Positions 23,271 to 31,391 of a DNA stretch of 37,130 nt are shown here, piece by piece; position 1 is the first letter of the stretch; every line of letters begins with the position of its first letter. This stretch comes from Hyphomicrobiales bacterium (GTDB lineage: Bacteria; Pseudomonadota; Alphaproteobacteria; Rhizobiales; Rhizobiaceae). Position numbers and translations under genes: made by a program. The stretch is taken from assembly GCA_900466475.1 (NCBI GenBank), contig UBMI01000016.1, forward strand, positions 285,133 to 322,262. The letters are read 5' to 3'. The notes beneath the pieces were generated by a model that was given only the letters and a program-made list of their open reading frames with translations, was not told where the DNA came from and did no database searches.

Positions 23271-25244
23271 TTAAAGCTTGGCTTCTGCTGCTGCGACGAC
23301 GGCGTCCGCCGTGATGCCGAAATGCTCGAACACCTTCTTGGCCGGGCCGGACGCGCCGAAACCCTTCATGCCGACGAAGGTGCCTTCCGGACCGATAAAG
23401 GCATCCCAGCCTTCGCGAACGGCGGCTTCGACGGCGATCTTGACCGGCGAGTTGCCGAGGATTTCCTTGCGGTAAGCCTCCGGCTGATCGAAGAAGAGTT
23501 CCGTGCAGGGAACGGAAACGACGCGGGTGCTGACACCCTTGCCTTCAAGCGTTGCACGGGCGGCAACGGCGAGTTCCACTTCCGAACCCGAGGCGAAGAT
23601 CGTGACCTTGGCATCTGCGTTGCCGGCGAGCGTATAGGCGCCGAGTTCGCAGAGGTTCTTCTGATTATACTCGGTGCGGACGGTCGTCAGGTTTTGACGG
23701 GTCAGGGCCAGAGCGGACGGATGGTCCTTGCTCTTCATGGCGATCTGCCAGCATTCCGCGGTCTCGACTGCGTCGGCCGGGCGGAAGACACGCAGGTTCG
23801 GCACCGCACGCAGGCCGGCGATCTGTTCAACCGGCTGGTGCGTCGGCCCATCTTCGCCAACGCCGATCGAGTCATGGGTGAGCACGTGGATGACACGGAT
23901 GCCCATGAGCGAGGCGAGGCGGATCGGTGGGCGGCAATAATCCGAGAAGATCATGAAGCCGCCGCCGTAAGGAATAAGACCGCCATGGAGTGCGATGCCG
24001 TTCATGGCAGAGGCCATGCCGTGCTCACGGATGCCCCAGTGCATATAGCGGCCGGCGAAATCCGTCGGCGTGATCGAATGCATCTGGCTGGTCTTGGTAT
24101 TGTTCGACGGCGTCAGGTCAGCGGAGCCGCCGAGCGTTTCCGGCACGAAGCCGTTGATGACTTCGAGCGCATCTTCGGATGCCTTGCGGGAAGCGATCGT
24201 CGGCTTGGTTTCGGCAAGCTTCTTCTTGTAGTCGTCGATAGCCTTGTCGAAGCCTTCGGGCAGGTCACCGGCAAAACGACGGGTGAACTCGGCCTTGGCC
24301 GGCGACTTGGACAGCGTTTCTTCCCATGCCTTGACGATATTGTCAGAGCGGGTGCCGGCGGCGCGCCATGCGTCGAGGACGTCGGAGGGAACGACGAAGG
24401 GCTCGTATTCCCAGTTCAGCGCCTTGCGGGTGGCGGCGATTTCGTCGGCGCCGAGCGGGTTTCCGTGCACCTTGTGGGTGCCTTGCTTGTTCGGAGCGCC
24501 AAAGCCGATGACCGTCTTGCAGGCGATGAAGGTCGGACGGTCAGACTTGTGGGCGGCTTCGATCGCATCGGCGATGGCGGCCTGGTCGTGACCGTCAATC
24601 TCGATCGTGTTCCAATGAACGGCCTTGAAGCGAGCGACCTGATCGGTCGAGTCGGACAGGGAAACGGCGCCGTCGATGGTGATCGAGTTGTTGTCCCAGA
24701 AGAGGATCAGCTTGTTGAGCTTCAGGTGGCCGGCAAGCGCGATCGCTTCGTGGCTGATGCCTTCCATCAGGCAGCCGTCGCCATTGATGACGTAAGTGTA
24801 GTGGTCCTGCAATTCCGGACCAAACTCGTCGCGCAGCTTGCGCTCGGCGATCGCCATGCCGACGGCATTGGCAATGCCCTGGCCGAGCGGGCCAGTGGTC
24901 GTTTCGATGCCGGTGGCATGGCCATATTCCGGATGGCCGGCGGTCTTGGAGCCGAGCTGACGGAACTGCTTCAAGTCCTCGACCGACATGTCCGGATAGC
25001 CGGTCAAATAGAGAAGCGAGTAGAGCAGCATCGAGCCATGACCGGCAGAGAGAACAAAGCGGTCGCGGTTCGGCCAGTGCGGCTTCTGGGGATCGAAGCG
25101 GAGATATTTGGTAAAGAGGACAGTTGCCACATCCGCCATGCCCATCGGCATGCCCGGGTGGCCGGAATTCGCCTTTTCGACAGCATCCATGGAGAGGAAA
25201 CGGATCGCATTCGCCATCCGGTCGTTTTGTTCGCGTGAGGTCAT
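23271..25244 (-). CDS. tkt: Transketolase
   Basis: A thiamine-diphosphate enzyme of the pentose phosphate pathway that moves two-carbon units between sugar phosphates. The 657 residues carry the N-terminal SGHPGMPMGMADVA, GHGSMLLYSLLYLTGY and GPLGQGIANAVGMAIAE, the ThDP/Mg motif GDGCLMEGISHEAIALAGHLKLNKLILFWDNNSI, and the pyrimidine-domain IREHGMASAMNGIALHGG. A C-terminal GSEVELAVAA follows. The length is standard. It is the first gene of the tkt-gap pair; the promoter is probably the TTGACT/TATGTC at 25341-25314. Confidence 0.97.
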   Translation of the reverse strand: MTSREQNDRMANAIRFLSMDAVEKANSGHPGMPMGMADVATVLFTKYLRFDPQKPHWPNRDRFVLSAGHGSMLLYSLLYLTGYPDMSVEDLKQFRQLGSKTAGHPEYGHATGIETTTGPLGQGIANAVGMAIAERKLRDEFGPELQDHYTYVINGDGCLMEGISHEAIALAGHLKLNKLILFWDNNSITIDGAVSLSDSTDQVARFKAVHWNTIEIDGHDQAAIADAIEAAHKSDRPTFIACKTVIGFGAPNKQGTHKVHGNPLGADEIAATRKALNWEYEPFVVPSDVLDAWRAAGTRSDNIVKAWEETLSKSPAKAEFTRRFAGDLPEGFDKAIDDYKKKLAETKPTIASRKASEDALEVINGFVPETLGGSADLTPSNNTKTSQMHSITPTDFAGRYMHWGIREHGMASAMNGIALHGGLIPYGGGFMIFSDYCRPPIRLASLMGIRVIHVLTHDSIGVGEDGPTHQPVEQIAGLRAVPNLRVFRPADAVETAECWQIAMKSKDHPSALALTRQNLTTVRTEYNQKNLCELGAYTLAGNADAKVTIFASGSEVELAVAARATLEGKGVSTRVVSVPCTELFFDQPEAYRKEILGNSPVKIAVEAAVREGWDAFIGPEGTFVGMKGFGASGPAKKVFEHFGITADAVVAAAEAKL

Positions 25245-25313
25245 GGCTTTTCCGCTAGTTCCGGGTTTGAGGATGGCCTCGAGCCTGCCAAGACCATCAA
25301 TGAGAGCGGTCGA

Positions 25314-25341
25314 GACATACCAGTTGGAACGGCCAAGTCAA
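25314..25341 (-). promoter_or_regulatory. Candidate tkt promoter
   Basis: Minus strand TTGACT (25341-25336), 16-nt spacer, TATGTC (25319-25314). The predicted start is about 60-65 nt before the tkt ATG. An 11-bp palindrome TTGAC-C-GTCAA lies upstream at 25387-25397 and could be an operator. Confidence 0.45.
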
Positions 25342-25482
25342 CAAAATGGAAGCCGTTTGGAGGCCGGGTGCGACGATTTTTGACATTTGACCGTCAAGTT
25401 TTACAAAAGACGAATCTTGTGTGACAGGCTTGTGTAAATCGCTCATCCACAGAATAGGGCAGGGGGTAGCCGAGGGGCTTTA

Positions 25483-25512
25483 TTGACGCGCTCCAGCCTA
25501 GCTGCATATCCT
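25483..25512 (+). promoter_or_regulatory. Candidate promoter of the DUF4164-zapA-6S region
   Basis: TTGACG (25483-25488), 18-nt spacer, TATCCT (25507-25512). It lies 66 bp upstream of the DUF4164 start. Confidence 0.45.
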
Positions 25513-25577
25513 CTTGAAAATACAGGGTCGGCGACAGAGGCCGATTCGCGGGTCTTGTGCGGGGAACCGGAAAAGAC

Positions 25578-25853
25578 ATGACGCCTAATGGCAACATCAT
25601 CGAAGCTGCGCTTACGGAGCTCAAACAGGCAATCTCGGGCCTCGAGAATGCTGTCGACATGCGCATCGAGCGCCAGCGTGAGCAGGGCGAGATCGAAGGC
25701 GAAGTCCGCCGCGTGCATGCCGACCGCTCGCGCCTTGCCCAGGAGCTCGACCAGGCTGAATTCCGCGCGAACCGGCTGGAAGAGGTCAATCGCGAGGTTT
25801 CGCGGCGTCTGGTGACGGCGATGGAAACGATCCGCGCGGTTCTTGACCGCTAA
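25578..25853 (+). CDS. DUF4164 family small coiled-coil protein
   Basis: A 91-residue, almost wholly helical, charged protein: IIEAALTELKQAISGLENAVDMRIERQREQGEIEGEVRRVHADRSRLAQELDQAEFRANRLEEVNREVSRRLVTAMETI. Its length and position directly before zapA match the DUF4164 proteins of rhizobia. The function is not established; its place beside zapA suggests a link to cell division. The ATG at 25578 has GGAAAAG upstream. The stop lies 14 nt before the zapA start. Confidence 0.85.
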   Translation: MTPNGNIIEAALTELKQAISGLENAVDMRIERQREQGEIEGEVRRVHADRSRLAQELDQAEFRANRLEEVNREVSRRLVTAMETIRAVLDR

Positions 25854-25867
25854 GAGGACATGATGAC

Positions 25868-26245
25868 ATGGCGCAGGTAACGGTTACGATCGACGGCAAG
25901 GCCTATCGCATGGCCTGCGAAGAGGGGCAGGAAGATCATCTGACCGACCTCGCAGTTCGTTTCGACCGTTATGTCGGCCATCTCAAGGGTCAGTTCGGCG
26001 AAATCGGCGATCTCAGGATCACCGTCATGGCCGGCATCATGGTGATGGACGAGATCTCGGAGCTGACGCGACGTGTTGCCGGGCTGGAATCGGAGCTGGA
26101 GTCGCTCCGCAGCAACCGGGACACGGTAATTGCCGCCACCGCTCGCACGGAAGAAGGCATTGCAGTGGCGCTTTCGGAGGTCACGAGCCGTATTCAGGGC
26201 ATTACCGACAAGCTGAACGGCCGTACGCCGGCCGAGCTTAATTAA
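25868..26245 (+). CDS. zapA: Cell division protein ZapA
   Basis: ZapA promotes bundling of FtsZ filaments at mid-cell. The 125-residue protein shows the ZapA globular N-terminal part (VTVTIDGKAYRMACEEGQEDHLTDLAVRFDRYVGHLKGQFGEIGDLRITVMAGIMVMDEI), followed by a helical coiled coil (LTRRVAGLESELESLRSNRD) and a short tail. AAGAGGA lies upstream of the ATG at 25868; nearby ATGs at 25860 and 25863 are out of frame. The 6S RNA gene follows directly, the same order as zapA-ssrS in many Proteobacteria. Confidence 0.93.
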   Translation: MAQVTVTIDGKAYRMACEEGQEDHLTDLAVRFDRYVGHLKGQFGEIGDLRITVMAGIMVMDEISELTRRVAGLESELESLRSNRDTVIAATARTEEGIAVALSEVTSRIQGITDKLNGRTPAELN

Positions 26246-26289
26246 TTTGGGAGAGCGGTGCTGCCCCACTGGTGCGGTGCTGCAAATGT

Positions 26290-26440
26290 CCCTATATTCG
26301 CTCACGCGGTCTGTGCTTCTCGACAGGAACAATGAATCCTCGGGGCCATACCCGATCCTTAGGGAGCTGTCCCTGTCCGGGCTCGTGGGTCTGGACATAC
26401 GGCGCCCACCTACTTTCGTAGGCGCCCAGGATCGAAAGTT
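26290..26440 (+). ncRNA. ssrS: 6S RNA (ssrS), boundaries approximate
   Basis: 6S RNA mimics an open promoter and binds the sigma-70 RNA polymerase holoenzyme in stationary phase. The stretch from about 26304 to 26440 matches my memory of alphaproteobacterial 6S sequence. It contains GTGCTTCTCGACAGGAACAA, TCGGGGCC paired to ACCCGA, and the GGAGCTGTCCCTGTCC and GGACATACGGCGCCCACC blocks. CGCGGTCTGT can pair with ACATACGGCG as the closing stem, with GACAGG/CCTGTC inside. The location right after zapA is the classic one. A -10-like TATATT is at 26293-26298, so the mature 5' end may be near 26304. Confidence 0.85.
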
Positions 26441-26524
26441 TCCACCGGTTGTGTGGATCGCGCTTTATCTCTCGTCGGCGGGTTCTTCTTGGCCGGCGCT
26501 GATATTTCCCGACAAGTCCCGCTT

Positions 26525-27082
26525 TCAGTCGACTGGTGGTTCACTCCAGCCGGTGAGCTTTGCCCAGTCGTAGGCGCCCTCCATGATGATATCGAAAACC
26601 GGATCCTTGATATCGTAATAGGCTTCGGCATTGTCAGGGAAAAAGCCGGCGAGGCGTTGCTTGATCAGCCCGTAGGCTGCTGCCGCCGTCGGATGAGCGC
26701 GCAGGAAATCCCGGCATAAAAGCGGATAGCGTTGATTGAAGCGGCCCCTTTCACGAACATGGATATTCGCGGGCCGGCCCCTGTTTTTGAAATACAGCTT
26801 TCTCAGCTCGCCATCTGCCAGATCGAGACCTGGTGGACAGTGATCGGTTACGATCGAGCGGCTCTCGAACCCCTCGCGTTCGAACGCTGTTCTATCGACC
26901 AGCTCAAGAGCATCGACACTCACCTGGATGTCGATGATATCCTTTGCGACAAGTCCGGGCACGGCGGTGGAGCCGATGTGATGGAGTGCGGCACCGGCGG
27001 GTGCTGCGCGCAGGATGGCCCGCTTCAAACTTGCGAAGTCGTCGGCCCAGCTTTGGCGCGGCGGATGGATTTCTATCGGCAT
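26525..27082 (-). CDS. GrpB family protein (predicted nucleotidyltransferase fold)
   Basis: A 185-residue protein with the GrpB/UPF0157 pattern: an early HHIGSTAVPGLVAKDIIDIQVSV motif (GS with Asp residues, as in nucleotidyltransferase-like folds), HCPPGLDLADGELRKLYFKN, NIHVRERG and a C-terminal region rich in aromatics. GrpB proteins are often fused to dephospho-CoA kinase or stand alone; their activity is not well established. The ATG at 27082 has a weak ribosome-binding site; a frame to a TTG at 27136 would overlap the upstream LysR stop. It lies downstream of the LysR gene on the same strand. Confidence 0.85.
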   Translation of the reverse strand: MPIEIHPPRQSWADDFASLKRAILRAAPAGAALHHIGSTAVPGLVAKDIIDIQVSVDALELVDRTAFEREGFESRSIVTDHCPPGLDLADGELRKLYFKNRGRPANIHVRERGRFNQRYPLLCRDFLRAHPTAAAAYGLIKQRLAGFFPDNAEAYYDIKDPVFDIIMEGAYDWAKLTGWSEPPVD

Positions 27083-27132
27083 GGAGCGCTCGCTATCGTT
27101 GAGCCGTGACAGGGGAATGACGGAGGTCTTCC

Positions 27133-28029
27133 TCAATGAATGTTCTCGACCAGGAAATCGATGAAGGCCCGGATACGTGCGGCAAGATGTTCGTGACCGG
27201 GATACACGGCGTGAATGAGTTCGATATCTTCAGGATTATAGGTTTCCAATATGGGCACCAGCGTTCCGGCATCGATATCCGGCTGCACATGGAACTGACC
27301 GACACGGGCGAGGCCAAGGCCGGCGAGGCAAAGGCTGCGAGCTGTCGGTCCGTTGTTGGTTTCGAGGTTGCCAAAGACGGGTCTCGAGAAGCGACCGCCA
27401 TTTTCGGGATTGCGGAATGGCCATTCCTCCGAGGTCGAGCGGAAGCTGAAGGTCAGGCAGTTGTGACGGTCGAGATCCTCAGGGCTTTCCGGGATGCCTT
27501 GCCGTTTCAGATAGCCGGGTGAGGCAACGATAACGCGGCGGCTTTCGAGGAGCTTGCGCGCCTTAAGTGAGGAATCGCGCAAGGCGCCCGAACGGATGGC
27601 GATATCAGCGCGTTCGCCGATGATATCTATAATGCCATCGCTGAGCGCGAGGTCGAGGTCGACCTCAGGATAAAGCTTCAGGAAATCGGGCACCAGCGGC
27701 ACGATGTAGCGAACGCCGAAGGCGACCGAGGTGCTCACGCGCAGGCGTCCTCGAGCCACCGTCGTGCCCCCTGCTGCGACGGCGCGTTCCGTTTCCTCGA
27801 TGTCGGCGAGGATGCGTCGGGAGCGTTCGAGATAGATTTCGCCCTCTGGCGTCAGTTGCAGGGCGCGGGTCGTGCGCACCAGAAGACGCGTGCCGAGACG
27901 GTCCTCGAGCCGGGTGACGAGCTTGCTGACGGCGGAGGGCGAAAGCTTGAGCTTGCGGCCAGCGGCCGAGAAGCTTTGCAGTTCGGCCACCTGCACGAAG
28001 ACATCCATCTCGCCGATGCGGTTATCCAT
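27133..28029 (-). CDS. LysR-type transcriptional regulator
   Basis: A 298-residue LysR-type regulator. The N-terminal winged HTH (MDVFVQVAELQSFSAAGRKLKLSPSAVSKLVTRLEDRLGTRLLVRTTRALQLTPEG, about 8-63) is followed by an effector-binding domain (RGRLRVSTSVAFGVRYIVPLVPDFLKLYPEVDLDL onward). It is transcribed away from the MFS gene at 28145; the 115-bp region between them carries two palindromes. By the usual LysR arrangement it probably controls that divergent MFS-aldo/keto reductase pair. The ligand is unknown. Confidence 0.95.
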   Translation of the reverse strand: MDNRIGEMDVFVQVAELQSFSAAGRKLKLSPSAVSKLVTRLEDRLGTRLLVRTTRALQLTPEGEIYLERSRRILADIEETERAVAAGGTTVARGRLRVSTSVAFGVRYIVPLVPDFLKLYPEVDLDLALSDGIIDIIGERADIAIRSGALRDSSLKARKLLESRRVIVASPGYLKRQGIPESPEDLDRHNCLTFSFRSTSEEWPFRNPENGGRFSRPVFGNLETNNGPTARSLCLAGLGLARVGQFHVQPDIDAGTLVPILETYNPEDIELIHAVYPGHEHLAARIRAFIDFLVENIH

Positions 28030-28042
28030 CCGTTTCCTATCT

Positions 28043-28064
28043 TGAATTCAATTCACAACTGTTG
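28043..28064. promoter_or_regulatory. Two palindromes between the LysR and MFS genes
   Basis: TTGAATTCAA (28043-28052) and CAAC-T-GTTG (28056-28064) lie side by side in the 115-bp divergent region. A -10-like TATTAT follows at 28068-28073 for the MFS side. LysR proteins bind two adjacent sites in such regions. Confidence 0.45.
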
Positions 28065-28144
28065 AGCTATTATAGGCAATTATCGAGGAAGTGCGCCACG
28101 CCCATATTCCGACCCGAACAAGAACCAATCATCGGGTCACTCTC

Positions 28145-29338
28145 ATGCCACTCGCTCTCTTTGCATTGACGATTGCGGCTTACGCGATCGGCACGACGGA
28201 ATTCGTCATCGTCGGCCTGCTGCCGACGGTTGCCACCGACCTTCACATCACCCTGCCGCTCGCCGGCCTCATCGTCAGCGTCTATGCGCTGGGTGTTACC
28301 TTCGGCGCACCGATCCTGACGGCGTTGACCGGACGGATCGAGCGCAAGCCGCTCATGCTTGGGCTGATGGCGCTCTTTATCATCGGTCACATCATCGCGG
28401 CGCTCAGCCCCGGTTATGAAGTGCTGCTGATTGCCCGCGTCGTCTCGGCCTTTGCGCACGGCGTCTTCTTTTCCGTCGGTTCCACCATCGCTGCCGATCT
28501 TGTGCCGGAGAACCGAAGGGCGTCGGCTATTGCGATGATGTTCATGGGCCTGACGGTTGCGATCGTCACCGGCGTTCCGCTCGGCACGTTCATTGGCCAG
28601 ACTTTCGGCTGGCGCACCACCTTTGCTGCCGTTGCCGGTCTCGGTATCGTTGCCTTCGCAGCCATTGCCTTCCTACTGCCTTCGAACCTCAAGAAGGCTC
28701 CGCCGGCCAGCATCGGTGAACAGATCCGCGTACTTGCCACGGGGCGGCTGCTTCTCGTTTACGCCATGACGGCACTCGGTTATGGCGGCACTTTTGTTGC
28801 CTTCACCTTCCTTGCGCCGATCCTCGAGCAAGTTACCGGTTTTGCCTCCTCGGCCGTCGGCCTGATCCTGATGCTTTATGGCGTGGCGATTGCCGTCGGC
28901 AACGTCGTCGGCGGGCGCATCTCCAACCGTGATCCGGTCAAGGCTCTGACCTTCCTGTTCATCGCCCAGGCACTCGTGCTGGTGCTCTTTGGCTTCACGG
29001 CTGTCTCGCCCTGGCTGACGATCCCGACGCTTGCGATCCTCGGCTTCCTGTCCTTCGCCAATGTGCCCGGCCTGCAGCTCTATGTCGTGCAGCTTGCACG
29101 CCAGCTGCAGCCGAACGCCGTCGATGTCGCCTCGGCGCTCAATATCGCCGCCTTCAACCTCGGCATCGCCATGGGCGCCTGGATCGGCGGTCTGGTCGTC
29201 GAATCCCGCTTCGGGCTGGGCGCCACGCCCTTCGTTGCCGCCGCGCTCGTCACCGTTGCCCTAGGCCTCACCATCAGGAGCGGTGCGCTCGACCGCCGCT
29301 CCATCCCGAATGCTGCCGCTGCCTGCAGCGCGGCCTGA
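28145..29338 (+). CDS. MFS transporter of the AraJ/YdhP type (DHA1-like)
   Basis: A 397-residue, 12-helix transporter opening with LALFALTIAAYAIGTTEFVIVGLLPTVATDLHITLPLAGLIVSVYALGVTFGAPILTALTGRIERKPLM, the hallmark of the AraJ/sugar-efflux-like subgroup. Members include arabinose-like sugar and drug efflux carriers, so export of a sugar derivative or small aldehyde is plausible here, given the reductase gene directly downstream. The ATG at 28145 starts right before the first helix. The aldo/keto reductase gene begins 25 nt after its stop, so they probably form an operon. Confidence 0.92.
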   Translation: MPLALFALTIAAYAIGTTEFVIVGLLPTVATDLHITLPLAGLIVSVYALGVTFGAPILTALTGRIERKPLMLGLMALFIIGHIIAALSPGYEVLLIARVVSAFAHGVFFSVGSTIAADLVPENRRASAIAMMFMGLTVAIVTGVPLGTFIGQTFGWRTTFAAVAGLGIVAFAAIAFLLPSNLKKAPPASIGEQIRVLATGRLLLVYAMTALGYGGTFVAFTFLAPILEQVTGFASSAVGLILMLYGVAIAVGNVVGGRISNRDPVKALTFLFIAQALVLVLFGFTAVSPWLTIPTLAILGFLSFANVPGLQLYVVQLARQLQPNAVDVASALNIAAFNLGIAMGAWIGGLVVESRFGLGATPFVAAALVTVALGLTIRSGALDRRSIPNAAAACSAA

Positions 29339-29363
29339 TCTCTCAGACTTGAAAGGAAACAGC

Positions 29364-30194
29364 ATGAAATTCGTCAGCGCCAATGGCGCCGCCATCCCCG
29401 CCCTCGGCTTTGGCACGTTCCGCGTGCCAGGACCCGACGCCGAACGCATGGTCTCGCACGTGCTCGTCAATGGCTATCGCCACATCGACACCGCGCAGAT
29501 CTACGGCAACGAGGCCAAGGTCGGCGAAGGTATTCGCCGCTCCGGCGTCGCTCGCGGCGATATCTTCCTGACGACCAAGGTCTGGGTCGAGAACTACAAG
29601 CGTGATGCCTTCCTTGCGTCGGTCGACGAGAGCCTGAAGAAGTTGAAGACCGATTATGTCGACCTTCTGCTGCTTCATTGGCCGAACCAGGCCGTACCGC
29701 TCGCCGAGCAGATCGGCGCACTGAACGAAGTGGCGAAGGCGGGCAAGGTGCGCCATATCGGCGTGTCGAACTTCAATACCGATCTGATGCGGGAGGCCGT
29801 CAAGCTCAGCAGTCTGCCAGTCGTGACGAACCAGGTGGAGTATCATCCCTATATCGATCAAACGCCGGTGCTGCGCGCTGCAAAGCAGCTCGATATGTCG
29901 GTAACGGCCTATTACGCCATGGCTGACGGCAAGGTGTTCGAGGATGCAATGCTCAAGACGATTGCCGCCAAGCATGGCAGGTCGATCGCTCAGATTGTAC
30001 TGCGCTGGATCGTGCAGCAGGATGTGATCGCGCTTTCAAAGACCGTCTCGGAACAGCGCGCGCTGGAGAATGCGGCGATCTTCGATTTCGAACTCTCTTC
30101 CGATGAGATGTCTGCAATCCATGCGCTGGCGAACCCCGATGGTCGCATCGTCAGCCCGGAAGGGTTGGCTCCCGCCTGGGACAAGGCAGCTTGA
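29364..30194 (+). CDS. Aldo/keto reductase (2,5-diketo-D-gluconate reductase-like)
   Basis: A 276-residue TIM-barrel NADPH-dependent reductase of the AKR5-like group. The catalytic tetrad is visible: D42 and Y47 in HIDTAQIYGNE, K72 in LTTKVW and H105 in LLLHWP. IGVSNFNTDL and TNQVEYHPYI complete the family signature. It reduces aldehydes and ketones to alcohols; the natural substrate cannot be told. AAGGA precedes the ATG. It lies 25 nt after the MFS gene and ends 1 nt before a strong terminator stem. Confidence 0.94.
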   Translation: MKFVSANGAAIPALGFGTFRVPGPDAERMVSHVLVNGYRHIDTAQIYGNEAKVGEGIRRSGVARGDIFLTTKVWVENYKRDAFLASVDESLKKLKTDYVDLLLLHWPNQAVPLAEQIGALNEVAKAGKVRHIGVSNFNTDLMREAVKLSSLPVVTNQVEYHPYIDQTPVLRAAKQLDMSVTAYYAMADGKVFEDAMLKTIAAKHGRSIAQIVLRWIVQQDVIALSKTVSEQRALENAAIFDFELSSDEMSAIHALANPDGRIVSPEGLAPAWDKAA

Positions 30195-30195
30195 G

Positions 30196-30220
30196 AACGG
30201 GCGCTTCGGCGCCCGTTTCT
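30196..30220 (+). terminator. Intrinsic terminator of the MFS-aldo/keto reductase operon
   Basis: AACGGGCGC-TTCG-GCGCCCGTT, a 9-bp perfect stem with a TTCG tetraloop, followed by TCTCT. It starts 2 nt after the stop codon. The T-run is short. Confidence 0.75.
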
Positions 30221-30305
30221 CTATCGGCCAAAGCTTGGGCAGCTCGGCGATGTCTGCAATTATCCCCGGTTCTTCTTGTGCATACGGCCTGCCTCGCGGT
30301 CCGTA

Positions 30306-31295
30306 TCAGCGGCGCTGCAGCGGGTAAGGCCCATCCTCGAAAATCCGGTCGTGGTAACCCTTTGCGCCGACGAGAATAGCGAGCGGACTTCTCCATTCCC
30401 AGCCGTCGCGCAGGCAATCGAGCAGCTGTCGAAAATCGTACTTCGGGCGCCAGCCAAGCTCCTGCCGGGCCAGCGCATTGACATAGACACGGTCGAAGTT
30501 CGGAAACATCGTCCATCCGTGCGCCGCGTAAAGTGCGGCCATGTCGGGGAAAAGGCGCTTCACCGTCACGCGCGCATCACGGCGCAGGTCGGCGAGATCG
30601 GCTTCGGTGAAGGGTGCCGTCGCTGAAATGATATAACGGCCGAAGCCGATGGATGGCGCTCTTTCCAGTGCCAGCAAATGGGCGTCGACCACATCCTCGA
30701 TATCGACCCGCCGATAAAGCAACTCGTTGGCCTGTGCGTTGGCGGCGGAGTAGCGGTTGCGAATATCGGGATCGTCGTCATCTTCCGGGAAGAATCGCGA
30801 AGTCCTCAGAACGACGACGGGCAGTGACATGGTGCGCGCGAAGAGTTCGCAGATGCCTTCGGCAGCGACCTTCGTAACGCCGTAGATATTTCGGGCAACG
30901 GGCAGAACATCTTCGGTGATCCAAGCGGCCGGTTCGCCTGGGGCCGGGCGCAGGGCCGCTCCGAAAGCGCTGGTGGTGCTGGTGAAAACGAAGCTTGTTG
31001 CGCCTACCGCGACTGCCTGCTCGAGAAGGTTCATCGTGCCCGCGACGTTGGTGTCGATGAAATCCTTGTTGGCGTGTGTTCCGACATGCGGCTTGTGCAG
31101 CGTGGCGGCGTGGATAATGGCGGTGACGCCTGTCATCGCACGGCGGATGAAATCGGGATCGGTAATCGATCCGGTCATATCGGTAAAAGGCGAGGGTTTG
31201 ATATCGATGCCGCGGACCTGACGGCCTTGATCCGTCAAGGTGCGCATCAGCGCTTCGCCCAGATGGCCTGTGCTTCCCGTCACCAGTATTGTCAT
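30306..31295 (-). CDS. NAD-dependent epimerase/dehydratase family protein
   Basis: A 329-residue extended SDR. The Rossmann motif TGSTGHLG (6-13), a TSTTSAFG catalytic-Ser/Thr strand and Y138-x-x-x-K142 in NIYGVTKVAAEG are all present, followed by a sugar-binding-type C-terminal region (NRYSAANAQANELLYRRVDIEDVVDAHLLAL). The family includes nucleotide-sugar epimerases and dehydratases; the substrate cannot be assigned. It follows an XRE regulator on the same strand with a 96-nt gap containing the palindrome GCATAA-T-TTATGC. Confidence 0.9.
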   Translation of the reverse strand: MTILVTGSTGHLGEALMRTLTDQGRQVRGIDIKPSPFTDMTGSITDPDFIRRAMTGVTAIIHAATLHKPHVGTHANKDFIDTNVAGTMNLLEQAVAVGATSFVFTSTTSAFGAALRPAPGEPAAWITEDVLPVARNIYGVTKVAAEGICELFARTMSLPVVVLRTSRFFPEDDDDPDIRNRYSAANAQANELLYRRVDIEDVVDAHLLALERAPSIGFGRYIISATAPFTEADLADLRRDARVTVKRLFPDMAALYAAHGWTMFPNFDRVYVNALARQELGWRPKYDFRQLLDCLRDGWEWRSPLAILVGAKGYHDRIFEDGPYPLQRR

Positions 31296-31353
31296 TCTGC
31301 GTCTCCGGACAGTTGGTGACGGACGCTAACAAAGGCCGCTCTCGTGGGACAAC

Positions 31354-31366
31354 GCATAATTTATGC
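31354..31366. promoter_or_regulatory. Palindrome between the XRE and epimerase genes
   Basis: GCATAA-T-TTATGC, a perfect 13-bp palindrome 59-71 bp upstream of the epimerase start codon. Three TGCAG copies lie just beside it (31363-31399). It is a plausible operator for the neighbouring XRE regulator. Confidence 0.45.
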
Positions 31367-31391
31367 AGCGGAATGCAGGAAATCTGCAGGC

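Noticed and set aside
23226..25238. 670-codon open frame antisense to transketolase
   Set aside because: Arg/Gly/Val/Asp-rich mirror of a conserved gene with no domain signature. The transketolase frame carries all catalytic motifs.
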